Source: Planctomycetota bacterium
GTDB taxonomy: Bacteria; Planctomycetota; Phycisphaerae; WQYP01
Assembly: GCA_021780285.1 (NCBI GenBank)
Contig: JAJXZA010000049.1
Span: forward strand, 1 to 7,349
Direction: 5' to 3'
DNA: 7,349 nt
Numbering within the stretch: position 1 is the stretch's first letter; every line of letters starts with the position of its first letter. A program made the position numbers and the translations under genes. Shown here in pieces: positions 1 to 5,638 of the stretch. Under the pieces are notes generated by a model. It saw only the letters and a program-made list of their open reading frames with translations, was not told where the DNA came from and did no database searches.

Positions 1-99
1 ATCAAACCACATGCCACTCATACCTCTTGATGAAATGCGACCACACCGGCCGCAAACGGGGAGTCCGCGCGCCAGGGATAAAATTACCGAAACTCCAAA

Positions 100-1197
100 T
101 TACGCCTGCAGCCATTCAGCAATTTCTGCGGCATAATAGGTGAGAATGCACGCAGCGCCAGCGCGTTTGAAGCTGTGCATGGTTTCCAGCACGATGGCTT
201 TTTCATCAATCCAACCGGCGGCGGCCGCGGCTTTGAACATGGCATATTCACCGCTCACCTGATACACCGCGGTCGGAACAGGCACCGCGGCGCTTACAGC
301 GGCAAGAATATCGAGGTATGGCAGCGCCGGCTTAACCATGACCATGTCGGCTCCTTCCTGAACATCGAGGAGGGCTTCACGAACGGCTTCTTTGCTGCTG
401 CGACGAAAGTCCATTTGATAGTTTCGACGATCGCCAAACTGCGGTGGCGATTCGGCGGCTTCGCGAAATGGCCCGTAATAACTGCTGGCATATTTAACCG
501 AGTAGCTGAGAATGCTGCGGTCTAAGAACCCGGCCGAATCAAGTGCGGTGCGAATGGCACCCGTGGCGTGGTCCATCATGCCGGAAGGCGCTATCATATC
601 AGCGCCAGCCTGGGCATGGAGCACGGCCTGGTGCGCCAGCCGCTCTATCGTTGCGTCATTATCCACCGTGGTTGACGGGGGCGGAGCGTCGCCAATGCCC
701 CACGAGGCTGATTTAGCTGCAGTGGTGCTGCGGGCGGCTTTGCTTCTGCGCTTGCCGGAACGCTTTGATTCCGCGCCTGCGGTGAGCGGGCCACAGTGGC
801 CATGGCTGGTGTATTCGCAATAACACAAGTCGGTGATGGCGAGCATATTAACGCCGGCATCGCGCACGCGCCGCAAAGTGGTGCAGACTGCGTTGTTGGG
901 GTCGTGGGCGGCCTGGCCGGTTTCGTCCTTGTCGCCAGGCTCGGTTATGCCAAATAGAATGAACGCCCGCAGGCCGCGCGAGGCCATCTCGCGCAGTTCT
1001 TCGACGGCCATATCGGGCGAAAACTGAAATTGCCCCGGCATGCTCATAATGGGGCGACGGATGTCTTGTCCCAGCCGCACAAACAGCGGAACAATGAGGT
1101 CGGCGGGGGAAAGGGACGTTTCGGCGGCGAGGTCGCGAATAAGCTCGTTACGGCGCAGGCGGCGCATACGAATATGGCTATGGGCGTTGTTTTTCAT
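100..1197 (-). CDS. hemB: Porphobilinogen synthase (delta-aminolevulinic acid dehydratase)
   Basis: This cytoplasmic enzyme condenses two 5-aminolevulinate molecules into porphobilinogen, the first common step of heme and other tetrapyrrole synthesis. The 365-residue product matches the family from end to end. C125, C127 and C135 in the CYCEYTSHGHC segment are the three-cysteine catalytic zinc site. K235 (in SYSVKYAS) and K289 (in GADMVMVKPALPY, which fits the family signature) are the two active-site lysines. QFGDRRNYQMD, YQVSGEYAM and SFKRAGA are also conserved. It is about 35 residues longer than usual because of a basic, Ala/Ser/Lys/Arg-rich insertion at about 139-177, between the zinc loop and VDNDAT. 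The chosen ATG has no Shine-Dalgarno; M11 is a second possible start, also without one. A promoter immediately upstream suggests leaderless translation from the first ATG. The CPBP protease gene lies 73 bases upstream on the same strand. Identity is essentially certain. Confidence 0.97.
   Translation of the reverse strand: MKNNAHSHIRMRRLRRNELIRDLAAETSLSPADLIVPLFVRLGQDIRRPIMSMPGQFQFSPDMAVEELREMASRGLRAFILFGITEPGDKDETGQAAHDPNNAVCTTLRRVRDAGVNMLAITDLCYCEYTSHGHCGPLTAGAESKRSGKRRSKAARSTTAAKSASWGIGDAPPPSTTVDNDATIERLAHQAVLHAQAGADMIAPSGMMDHATGAIRTALDSAGFLDRSILSYSVKYASSYYGPFREAAESPPQFGDRRNYQMDFRRSSKEAVREALLDVQEGADMVMVKPALPYLDILAAVSAAVPVPTAVYQVSGEYAMFKAAAAAGWIDEKAIVLETMHSFKRAGAACILTYYAAEIAEWLQA
667..783 (-). 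other. Basic low-complexity insertion inside HemB
   Basis: These 39 codons encode HemB residues 139-177, where E. coli HemB has only about four residues (CEHG) between the zinc-site glycine-leucine and VDNDAT. The segment starts with a Lys/Arg/Ser/Ala-rich part (SKRSGKRRSKAAR) and ends with a Gly/Pro part (GIGDAPPP). The reading frame is intact on both sides, so it is an in-frame insertion. In known family structures this region belongs to the mobile lid over the active site, so the insert should be a solvent-exposed loop. Its role is unknown. Confidence 0.85.
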
Positions 1198-1203
1198 GGT
1201 TAA

Positions 1204-1232
1204 ATGATAAAGCGAAGGCGATAGATAGCCAA
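1204..1232 (-). promoter_or_regulatory. Candidate hemB promoter (leaderless arrangement)
   Basis: Read on the minus strand, TTGGCT (1232-1227, 4 of 6 to the -35 consensus) is followed after 17 bases by TATCAT (1209-1204, 5 of 6 to the -10 consensus). Only six bases (TTAACC) separate the -10 box from the hemB ATG at 1197. Transcription should therefore start at or within a base or two of the A of the start codon. This fits the lack of any Shine-Dalgarno in front of hemB. Called by eye; no start-site data. Confidence 0.55.
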
Positions 1233-1270
1233 GGTGGCTTGCTCAGGAATCACGGCATGGCGGTTGCCTG

Positions 1271-2179
1271 CTAATGCAGATGCAGCATGTTGACGGTAAG
1301 GCTTACGGCATTAAAAGCCGCGTGCATGGTGATGTCGCTCCAGATATTGCCGGTGCGTTCGTAAACCCAACCCAATCCGACCGCCAGTGGAAACAAGACG
1401 GGGAGCCATGCGATTTGGCCATGAAGCAGCGCAAAGACGGCTGCGGTAATAAGGATGGCAAGCCAGCGCTCGCGGGTGTTGGCGGCTGGCGGCGGCAGCA
1501 TGGCTGATGCCGGAGCGGCTTGGTCTTCTGGTAGCGGCAAGCCAGCTTCGGTGGGTGCAGGCGAATTGCCGTAATCGGTTGACCCGTGCGTTGCGGGCGC
1601 TTCATGCTGTCGCCAGGCGGCAGAGTTGAGTCGCCAGCGATGCCAGCCTGTACGCTGATTGGCAAAGTGCTGCGCCAAAAAGCTCTGCAACATTCCACGA
1701 AAAAACATTTCCTCTGAAATGGGAGCGGCCACACAGGCGGAAATGGTTATAAGCACACGTATTTCCACGGAAGGGTGGTCGCGCAGGACAGTTATGAGCG
1801 GGTGCACCGGAACCTTTTTGAATAAAGTACTCAGTATTCCGACCATCATAACCACCGGGAGGGCAACAACAATGCCCAGAATGCCGCAGAGTATTCCAAA
1901 GGGAAGTTTGCCGAGCCGCAGGCCAAAACCCGCCGCGCCGCCGGAAAAGCGTTCTTTAATGAGGTACAGCATAAAAAGAACCGCCCCAAGCCGCGCAATC
2001 AAATCTGCGATGATGGGCTGCGGGATGCTGAACGGATCCTTGGGCATTTTTACCGGATCAATAACATGTGCGGTTACCACCATGACAAGCAGATAGATCG
2101 CCAATACAAGAATGACGTCGCTTAGGACAAGCCGGTTGGGCCTCGCGGGCGCCGGTTGAAGGCCGTCGGCTGCAAACAC
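1271..2179 (-). CDS. CPBP-family intramembrane metalloprotease (Abi/Rce1-like)
   Basis: This is a polytopic membrane protein of the CPBP (type II CAAX prenyl endopeptidase / bacteriocin-processing) family. All three conserved motifs are present: EEMFFR (E156, E157, R161), FALLH (ending in H253) and HAAFN (H286, N290), which form the glutamate/histidine active site inside the membrane. Hydrophobic segments lie near residues 21-39, 57-74, 93-120, 141-155, 237-257, 258-276 and 282-300. A Pro/Ala-rich, non-hydrophobic stretch at about 172-236 separates the first two motifs and is roughly 60 residues longer than the usual spacing. The GTG at 2179 lacks a ribosome-binding site. The open frame continues upstream through another hydrophobic helix, and AGGAG sits 7 bases before an in-frame ATC at 2257, so the real protein may be 328 residues. 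It diverges from trpC and lies 73 bases upstream of hemB. Substrate unknown. Confidence 0.9.
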   Translation of the reverse strand: MFAADGLQPAPARPNRLVLSDVILVLAIYLLVMVVTAHVIDPVKMPKDPFSIPQPIIADLIARLGAVLFMLYLIKERFSGGAAGFGLRLGKLPFGILCGILGIVVALPVVMMVGILSTLFKKVPVHPLITVLRDHPSVEIRVLITISACVAAPISEEMFFRGMLQSFLAQHFANQRTGWHRWRLNSAAWRQHEAPATHGSTDYGNSPAPTEAGLPLPEDQAAPASAMLPPPAANTRERWLAILITAAVFALLHGQIAWLPVLFPLAVGLGWVYERTGNIWSDITMHAAFNAVSLTVNMLHLH

Positions 2180-2257
2180 CCTGAGCCTTACAATGGCTGT
2201 GAGGCTTGTTGCAACCCAAAGAAGCGCGATAATAATAACAGCGATGGCGGTGCCGAT
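2180..2257 (-). other. Probable N-terminal extension of the CPBP protease
   Basis: The protease frame stays open upstream of its GTG and encodes a hydrophobic helix (GTAIAVIIIALLWVATSLTA) followed by a short basic linker that runs directly into the annotated start. From memory, planctomycete CPBP proteases often begin with one membrane helix plus a linker before the second helix, so this looks like real protein. There is no in-frame ATG, GTG or TTG in this stretch. The strongest initiation signal is AGGAG at 2269-2265, with 7 bases to an ATC codon at 2257. Either ATC is the start, an ATG was changed to ATC, or the base call is wrong. The alternative is that this is simply the trpC promoter region. 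Confidence 0.5.
2206..2233 (+). promoter_or_regulatory. Possible trpC promoter
   Basis: TTGTTG (2206-2211, 3 of 6 to -35) is followed after 16 bases by GATAAT (2228-2233, 5 of 6 to -10), inside an AT-rich run. Transcription would start near 2240, about 30-45 bases before the candidate trpC starts. The match is moderate, and the same bases may encode the N-terminal helix of the divergent protease. Confidence 0.35.
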
Positions 2258-2271
2258 ACCCTGACTCCTAT

Positions 2272-3102
2272 GTGAGGAAGACTTTTCTGAATATTCTCCA
2301 GCAGATCGTTGAAACCAAAAAATCCGAAGTTGCCGCAGCGCAGCAACAGGTTGCTCTGTCCGAGCTTCAGGCTCGCTGTAAAGATGCCGAGCCGCCGCGC
2401 AATTTATTTGCCGCCATGACCAAAAAGCCCGATGGTCTGGTCAATGTCATTGCGGAGGTAAAGCGGGCCTCACCATCAGCCGGTATCATACGGGAGGATT
2501 TTGATCCCGTCGCTATCGCACAAGTATATCATCAGTCCGGGGCCGATGGGCTTTCGGTGCTTACGGACGAGCAGTATTTTCAGGGGCGGTTGGAGTTTAT
2601 CGCCCAGGTGAAGCAGGCGGTGCCGCTGCCGGTGCTGCGCAAAGACTTTATGATTGACCCCTATCAGGTATGGCAGTCGCGGGCCGCCGGCGCCGACGCG
2701 ATTTTACTGATAGCTGAAATACTCACCGACGCCATGCTCATGGACCTTTTAATTCTTGCCACCGAGCTTAGGATGACCACGCTCATCGAAGTACATGAAA
2801 TTGAAAATCTCCTGCGGGTGCGCAGCATGTTGGGCTTTCCGATGCGAAGTTACAGCCTGCTGGGCATCAACAACCGAGACCTCACGAGCTTTAAGGTTGA
2901 TTTGGGCAACTCAGTGCGGCTTGCGGAGTTTGTCGAAGATCGCAGTATTCTTGTTGCCGAGAGCGGCATCCGCGATCGCGCGGACATTCAGCGGCTCAAT
3001 GCGGCGGGCATTCAAAGCGTGCTCATCGGCGAAACGCTTATGCGCAGCGGCGATGTCGGCAATGCCATGGCAAACCTCAAAGGCATTTTTCGCCGGGCAT
3101 AA
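2272..3102 (+). CDS. trpC: Indole-3-glycerol-phosphate synthase
   Basis: This (beta/alpha)8-barrel enzyme closes and decarboxylates carboxyphenylamino-deoxyribulose phosphate to indole-3-glycerol phosphate, the step before tryptophan synthase. Family catalytic residues are all visible (276-residue numbering): E62 and K64 in VIAEVKRASPS (the family signature), K124 in VLRKDFMID, E173 in LIEVHE, N200 in LGINNRDL, and E230/S231 in VAESGI. IGETLMRSG forms the C-terminal phosphate-binding part. Length is normal for a single-function TrpC with no TrpF fusion. The GTG at 2272 has no ribosome-binding site in front of it. GAGGAAG at 2274-2280 lies 6 bases before an in-frame CTG at 2287, which would give a 271-residue protein beginning NILQQIVETKK, exactly where many homologues begin. 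No other trp gene is in the window. Identity is essentially certain; the start is open. Confidence 0.96.
   Translation: MRKTFLNILQQIVETKKSEVAAAQQQVALSELQARCKDAEPPRNLFAAMTKKPDGLVNVIAEVKRASPSAGIIREDFDPVAIAQVYHQSGADGLSVLTDEQYFQGRLEFIAQVKQAVPLPVLRKDFMIDPYQVWQSRAAGADAILLIAEILTDAMLMDLLILATELRMTTLIEVHEIENLLRVRSMLGFPMRSYSLLGINNRDLTSFKVDLGNSVRLAEFVEDRSILVAESGIRDRADIQRLNAAGIQSVLIGETLMRSGDVGNAMANLKGIFRRA
2274..2280 (+). promoter_or_regulatory. Ribosome-binding site that favours a CTG start for trpC
   Basis: GAGGAAG is a strong Shine-Dalgarno sequence ending 6 bases before CTG at 2287-2289. It lies inside the reading frame if translation begins at GTG 2272, where it would be useless. It therefore argues for initiation at CTG. 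Confidence 0.45.
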
Positions 3103-3149
3103 CGTTCTGTACTTTTGGCAGCCAGCCCAGGTGCACGCGCGATTTTTTC

Positions 3150-3178
3150 AGCCACGGCCCGCAGTGGCACGCGTGGCT
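3150..3178. repeat. Inverted repeat between convergent trpC and the secreted-protein gene
   Basis: AGCCACG (3150-3156) pairs with CGTGGCT (3172-3178). A second GTGGC at 3164-3168 offers an alternative partner for GCCAC. A run of six Ts (3143-3148) lies on the 5' plus-strand side, so neither direction has the usual hairpin-then-T order. It may still help end converging transcripts. I see no gene in 3103-3235. Confidence 0.4.
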
Positions 3179-3235
3179 CCTTGTGCCCAAAGCTTGCTTC
3201 GCAGGAACCAGTGGTGCGCCAGCCGCGGCCGGCCG

Positions 3236-5011
3236 CTATTGGCCGAGAATTTGCAAGTTAGACAGGTCTTGCGAATCGCGAATGGTCGCAATCAGAGTCG
3301 CCTGCGGAATAAATAGCTGCATCATGATGCTGGCCCGGCCGGTAGCCACGCTCATGGCCATAGGCGCTATGGGCGGGCCTAGCGTGGCAGCGCCGCTGGT
3401 TTGGTCGGGCAGGCCGTTGGCTTTGCGAGCGGCTGTTTCGGCAGCGGTAATCCATTGGTCAATCGGAAGATAGGCCACGGCCATTGCGTGAGGCAGCACA
3501 TGCGGACGTAATGCCTTAATTGCCGGAGAATCACCCAGCGAGCCTGCCGCACTATGATGCTGCAGCGCCTGCACGATTGCGCTTAGCTGCGATTGGTGCA
3601 AATTAATTGCATTTAAAACCTGCGAGCCAACCGCACCGGTATAGATGACGACCGATTTGCCATATATTGATCGAAGGCTCCGCAGGAGCCGTTTGGCAGC
3701 AATATCGTTGCCTACGCCGGATTTCAGGCCAATAGCAGCTACGCTGCGCTTAAATATGACGCCGGCTACCCTGATGTTTGTCGGCTTACCGGGCATGGCA
3801 ACCGAGATGCCACTGCCCTTTGCGGCTATTTGCGCCATGACGGTTTTGGCCCATGCCTGCATGAGCTGCAGGTGCCGCTTGGGATTGGTGGAATCCGTTA
3901 TTCCAACCACCTGCATATGATGCAGGCCGCCGGAGCGACTGCTAACCAGCATGCGTATGCCACGGGTCAACGTCACCTGTTCGCGTAGCATTGACAGTTG
4001 CGCTGCAGCCGCACCAGGCTGGGCGGCTGCAGTAGCGTTCTTTTTCTCTGGCAGCTTGTTCAACTGCTGCAACCACTGCACCATCGCTGCGCCATTAATA
4101 TTCATGGCTCCCGCGGCCGTCAGCGGCAGATCAGGCAGTGCCGCCAGTGGATGCGGCCCAAGCGGAAGCTGCGCCTCAACGAGCTTGGCTGTAAGGGTGC
4201 CGGGCGCAATGGCGGCAAGGATGTGCAGCGTAAGGCCCGAGTCATCATCGGACAGGCCGATTGTCATGGTGCGCGAATCTTTATTTACCTGTTCAGCCGC
4301 TTGCTCCATTTTATTAAGCATTTCAGAGATAAGAGGCGACCCGATAGTTGGCATGGTTGCTTGGAGGCCCGACGTAAAGCCGGTGGCGGTGCCTTTAAAG
4401 GCGTGTAAATCAATGCGGCTGGTGATGTCGTCACTGGCAAAGGCGGCCCTCTCGGCAGGTTTCAGCAGCGAATCAAGCGAGGCTTTGCTGTTCAGAGCGG
4501 CAGCTACCAGCATTTCCTGGTTCGACACCAAAACGTAATTGCCCTTGACGGCAAGATATACCGGCATTTGAAACTGCGTGGATCCCTGCATAATGCCGTG
4601 GTGTGCCGGGCCGGCATTAAAACATGCGGCCAAGGCCTTTGGGTGCAGGCTCGGCAGTATGCCAACAACAGCCGCCGAAGCACCACCGGCAAAGTGGGGC
4701 GGCGGTGCAAGCCAGACAACAGCGGCCGATCCTTGTTTGTTCAGGCCGCGCGTAATGCCCAGCATCTGCCCCAGTTCGGTAAAAATGTCGGGTGACGCCC
4801 CATGCGAAAATTGCTGTGCCAGCGTCTGAATCTTGGCATTGAAAGATGATAGATTATGAAACACCACCACCGCTCGCACTGAAGCCGGGATCACCTTGGT
4901 AATACCCGGAACGGAACCAGGCAAAATGCCGGAGGGAACTGCGGATGCTGGGCCGGCTGCAATTCCTATCGCCATCGCGATGCCCATCAGTGCAAGTAAC
5001 TTAGATTTCAT
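3236..5011 (-). CDS. Large secreted protein of unknown function
   Basis: I do not recognise a named family. The 591-residue product begins with a clear Sec signal peptide: MKSK, then a hydrophobic core to about residue 20 and a likely cut after ASA at residue 24. No later membrane helix is obvious, so it is probably periplasmic or exported. Only one cysteine (C130) follows the signal, and there is no lipobox. The mature part is rich in Ala, Leu and Ser. Three similar segments begin near DLHAF (201), NINGA (304) and YLPID (514) and continue into paired strands near 248-280, 349-390 and 551-583. A low-complexity Ala/Gln linker lies at about 325-338. The layout recalls DUF3352-like secreted proteins, with low certainty. 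The start is well supported: AAGGAG sits 7 bases before the ATG. It converges with trpC and has its own upstream control region. Confidence 0.88.
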   Translation of the reverse strand: MKSKLLALMGIAMAIGIAAGPASAVPSGILPGSVPGITKVIPASVRAVVVFHNLSSFNAKIQTLAQQFSHGASPDIFTELGQMLGITRGLNKQGSAAVVWLAPPPHFAGGASAAVVGILPSLHPKALAACFNAGPAHHGIMQGSTQFQMPVYLAVKGNYVLVSNQEMLVAAALNSKASLDSLLKPAERAAFASDDITSRIDLHAFKGTATGFTSGLQATMPTIGSPLISEMLNKMEQAAEQVNKDSRTMTIGLSDDDSGLTLHILAAIAPGTLTAKLVEAQLPLGPHPLAALPDLPLTAAGAMNINGAAMVQWLQQLNKLPEKKNATAAAQPGAAAAQLSMLREQVTLTRGIRMLVSSRSGGLHHMQVVGITDSTNPKRHLQLMQAWAKTVMAQIAAKGSGISVAMPGKPTNIRVAGVIFKRSVAAIGLKSGVGNDIAAKRLLRSLRSIYGKSVVIYTGAVGSQVLNAINLHQSQLSAIVQALQHHSAAGSLGDSPAIKALRPHVLPHAMAVAYLPIDQWITAAETAARKANGLPDQTSGAATLGPPIAPMAMSVATGRASIMMQLFIPQATLIATIRDSQDLSNLQILGQ

Positions 5012-5038
5012 CCGGTGTCTCCTTGATTGATTCTCTTC

Positions 5039-5067
5039 TTACGGAACCGCACTTTACGGTTCAGTAA
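5039..5067. repeat. Long hairpin in the leader of the secreted-protein gene
   Basis: TTAC-G-GAACCG (5039-5049) is complementary to CGGTTC-A-GTAA (5057-5067) around a 7-base loop: ten base pairs with one internal mismatch. It ends 28 bases before the ATG at 5011. If the promoter at 5067-5094 is real, it lies at the very 5' end of the mRNA. It could be an operator or an RNA structure that protects the message or controls it. Confidence 0.6.
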
Positions 5068-5094
5068 TGGTAACACGGCGAGGTCTCGCCGCAA
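5067..5094 (-). promoter_or_regulatory. Candidate promoter with a palindrome in the spacer
   Basis: On the minus strand, TTGCGG (5094-5089, 3 of 6) and TACCAT (5072-5067, 4 of 6) are 16 bases apart. The spacer is filled by an inverted repeat, CGGCGAG (5076-5082) and CTCGCCG (5085-5091), separated only by GT. The promoter match is modest, but a 7+7 palindrome in this position is a typical operator arrangement. It would control the secreted protein at 3236-5011. Confidence 0.4.
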
Positions 5095-5520
5095 CCGGCT
5101 GCCGCACTACGAGAGCAGGTGAGAAGTTGAGAGTTGATCAGGACTTGACAGTTTTCAGCAGTGCCTGATTGGGAATTACCGCCAGCAGTTGTCGCAGGGT
5201 ATTAAGAGAAAGGCAATATTCCAGAACCTCCCATGCGAAGAGCGATTGGGTTTGAAGAATATGCAAGCAAGTGCCTCCAATGCGAGTGACGAACCAGTTC
5301 ATACAACTGGGGGGCATTACACAAAGCAATAAATACCCGTATTAAGTGATGCTGGGGTAATATTCCGGGACCAAACAACAAAATCGGCCTTCCGCCCTTA
5401 TTTAAGCGTAATAAAACGACCTGTTGTCAGACATCTGCGGGTAATGCCTTTGGCCGCCCCTAAACAAATTCAGCTTCAGGCAGGCGGTTTAAGACAACGC
5501 AACCGGCTCATTCTTCAGGC
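5092..5520. other. Gene-free interval with short repeats
   Basis: About 430 bases hold no convincing gene. The longest open frame (63 codons, minus strand) starts with TTG, lacks a ribosome-binding site and looks like no protein I know. There are short repeats: CGCAACCGGCT occurs perfectly at 5090-5100 and 5498-5508; GTATTAAG followed by AATATTCC and ACC occurs at 5199-5228 and 5339-5372; and GGCATTAC (5313-5320) is inverted as GTAATGCC (5441-5448). I recognise no tRNA, tmRNA, 6S or signal-recognition RNA. It may be an unknown small RNA, a decayed element, or plain spacer. Confidence 0.5.
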
Positions 5521-5521
5521 G

Positions 5522-5536
5522 CTAACGTTGCGTTAG
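5522..5536. promoter_or_regulatory. Candidate operator over the prenyl synthase -35 box
   Basis: CTAACG and CGTTAG form a perfect 6-base inverted repeat around TTG, and the TTG begins the candidate -35 hexamer TTGCGT. GTTGCGTT (5527-5534) also has an inverted copy, AACGCAAC, at 5496-5503. A dyad centred on a -35 box is where a repressor or activator commonly binds. No regulator gene is nearby. Confidence 0.4.
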
Positions 5537-5556
5537 TGTTTTGAGTTTTCTATAAT
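5528..5556 (+). promoter_or_regulatory. Promoter of the polyprenyl synthase gene
   Basis: A perfect TATAAT (5551-5556) is preceded after 17 bases by TTGCGT (5528-5533, 3 of 6 to the -35 consensus). Transcription should begin near 5563, giving a leader of about 75 bases before the ATG at 5639. Confidence 0.6.
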
Positions 5557-5638
5557 TTCAAAAAGATTTGAAACCTTGCTGGTTTTGAGCGTGCAGGTTG
5601 CGACGCCTGGCGGGTTTAATCTTGCTGGGGGAACATCT

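Noticed and set aside
1..28. Possible start of another minus-strand gene (AAGAGG at 28-23, then ATG at 12)
   Set aside because: Only four codons lie inside the window, so coding cannot be judged; nothing else is recognisable in 1-99.
1659..2096. Plus-strand open frame of 145 codons
   Set aside because: It is antisense to the CPBP protease, whose motifs are intact; its own translation shows no domain.
3225..3236. 12-base palindrome GCGGCCGGCCGC at the stop of the secreted-protein gene
   Set aside because: It is a simple GC palindrome with no T-run on either side, so it is not a convincing terminator or site.
3951..4538. Plus-strand open frame of 195 codons
   Set aside because: It lies entirely antisense to the secreted-protein gene, which has a signal peptide, good ribosome-binding site and coherent protein sequence.
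5145..5150. Perfect TTGACA on the plus strand
   Set aside because: No -10-like sequence occurs at 15-19 bases downstream, so it is not supported as a promoter.
5138..5329. Minus-strand open frame of 63 codons in the gene-free interval
   Set aside because: It begins with TTG, has no Shine-Dalgarno before TTG or either internal ATG, and lacks the G/C-rich third positions of the real genes here.
5576..5638. Upstream TTG start giving 21 more residues to the prenyl synthase
   Set aside because: There is no ribosome-binding site before it, while GGGGGA is well placed before ATG 5639, and family members do not need the extra residues.
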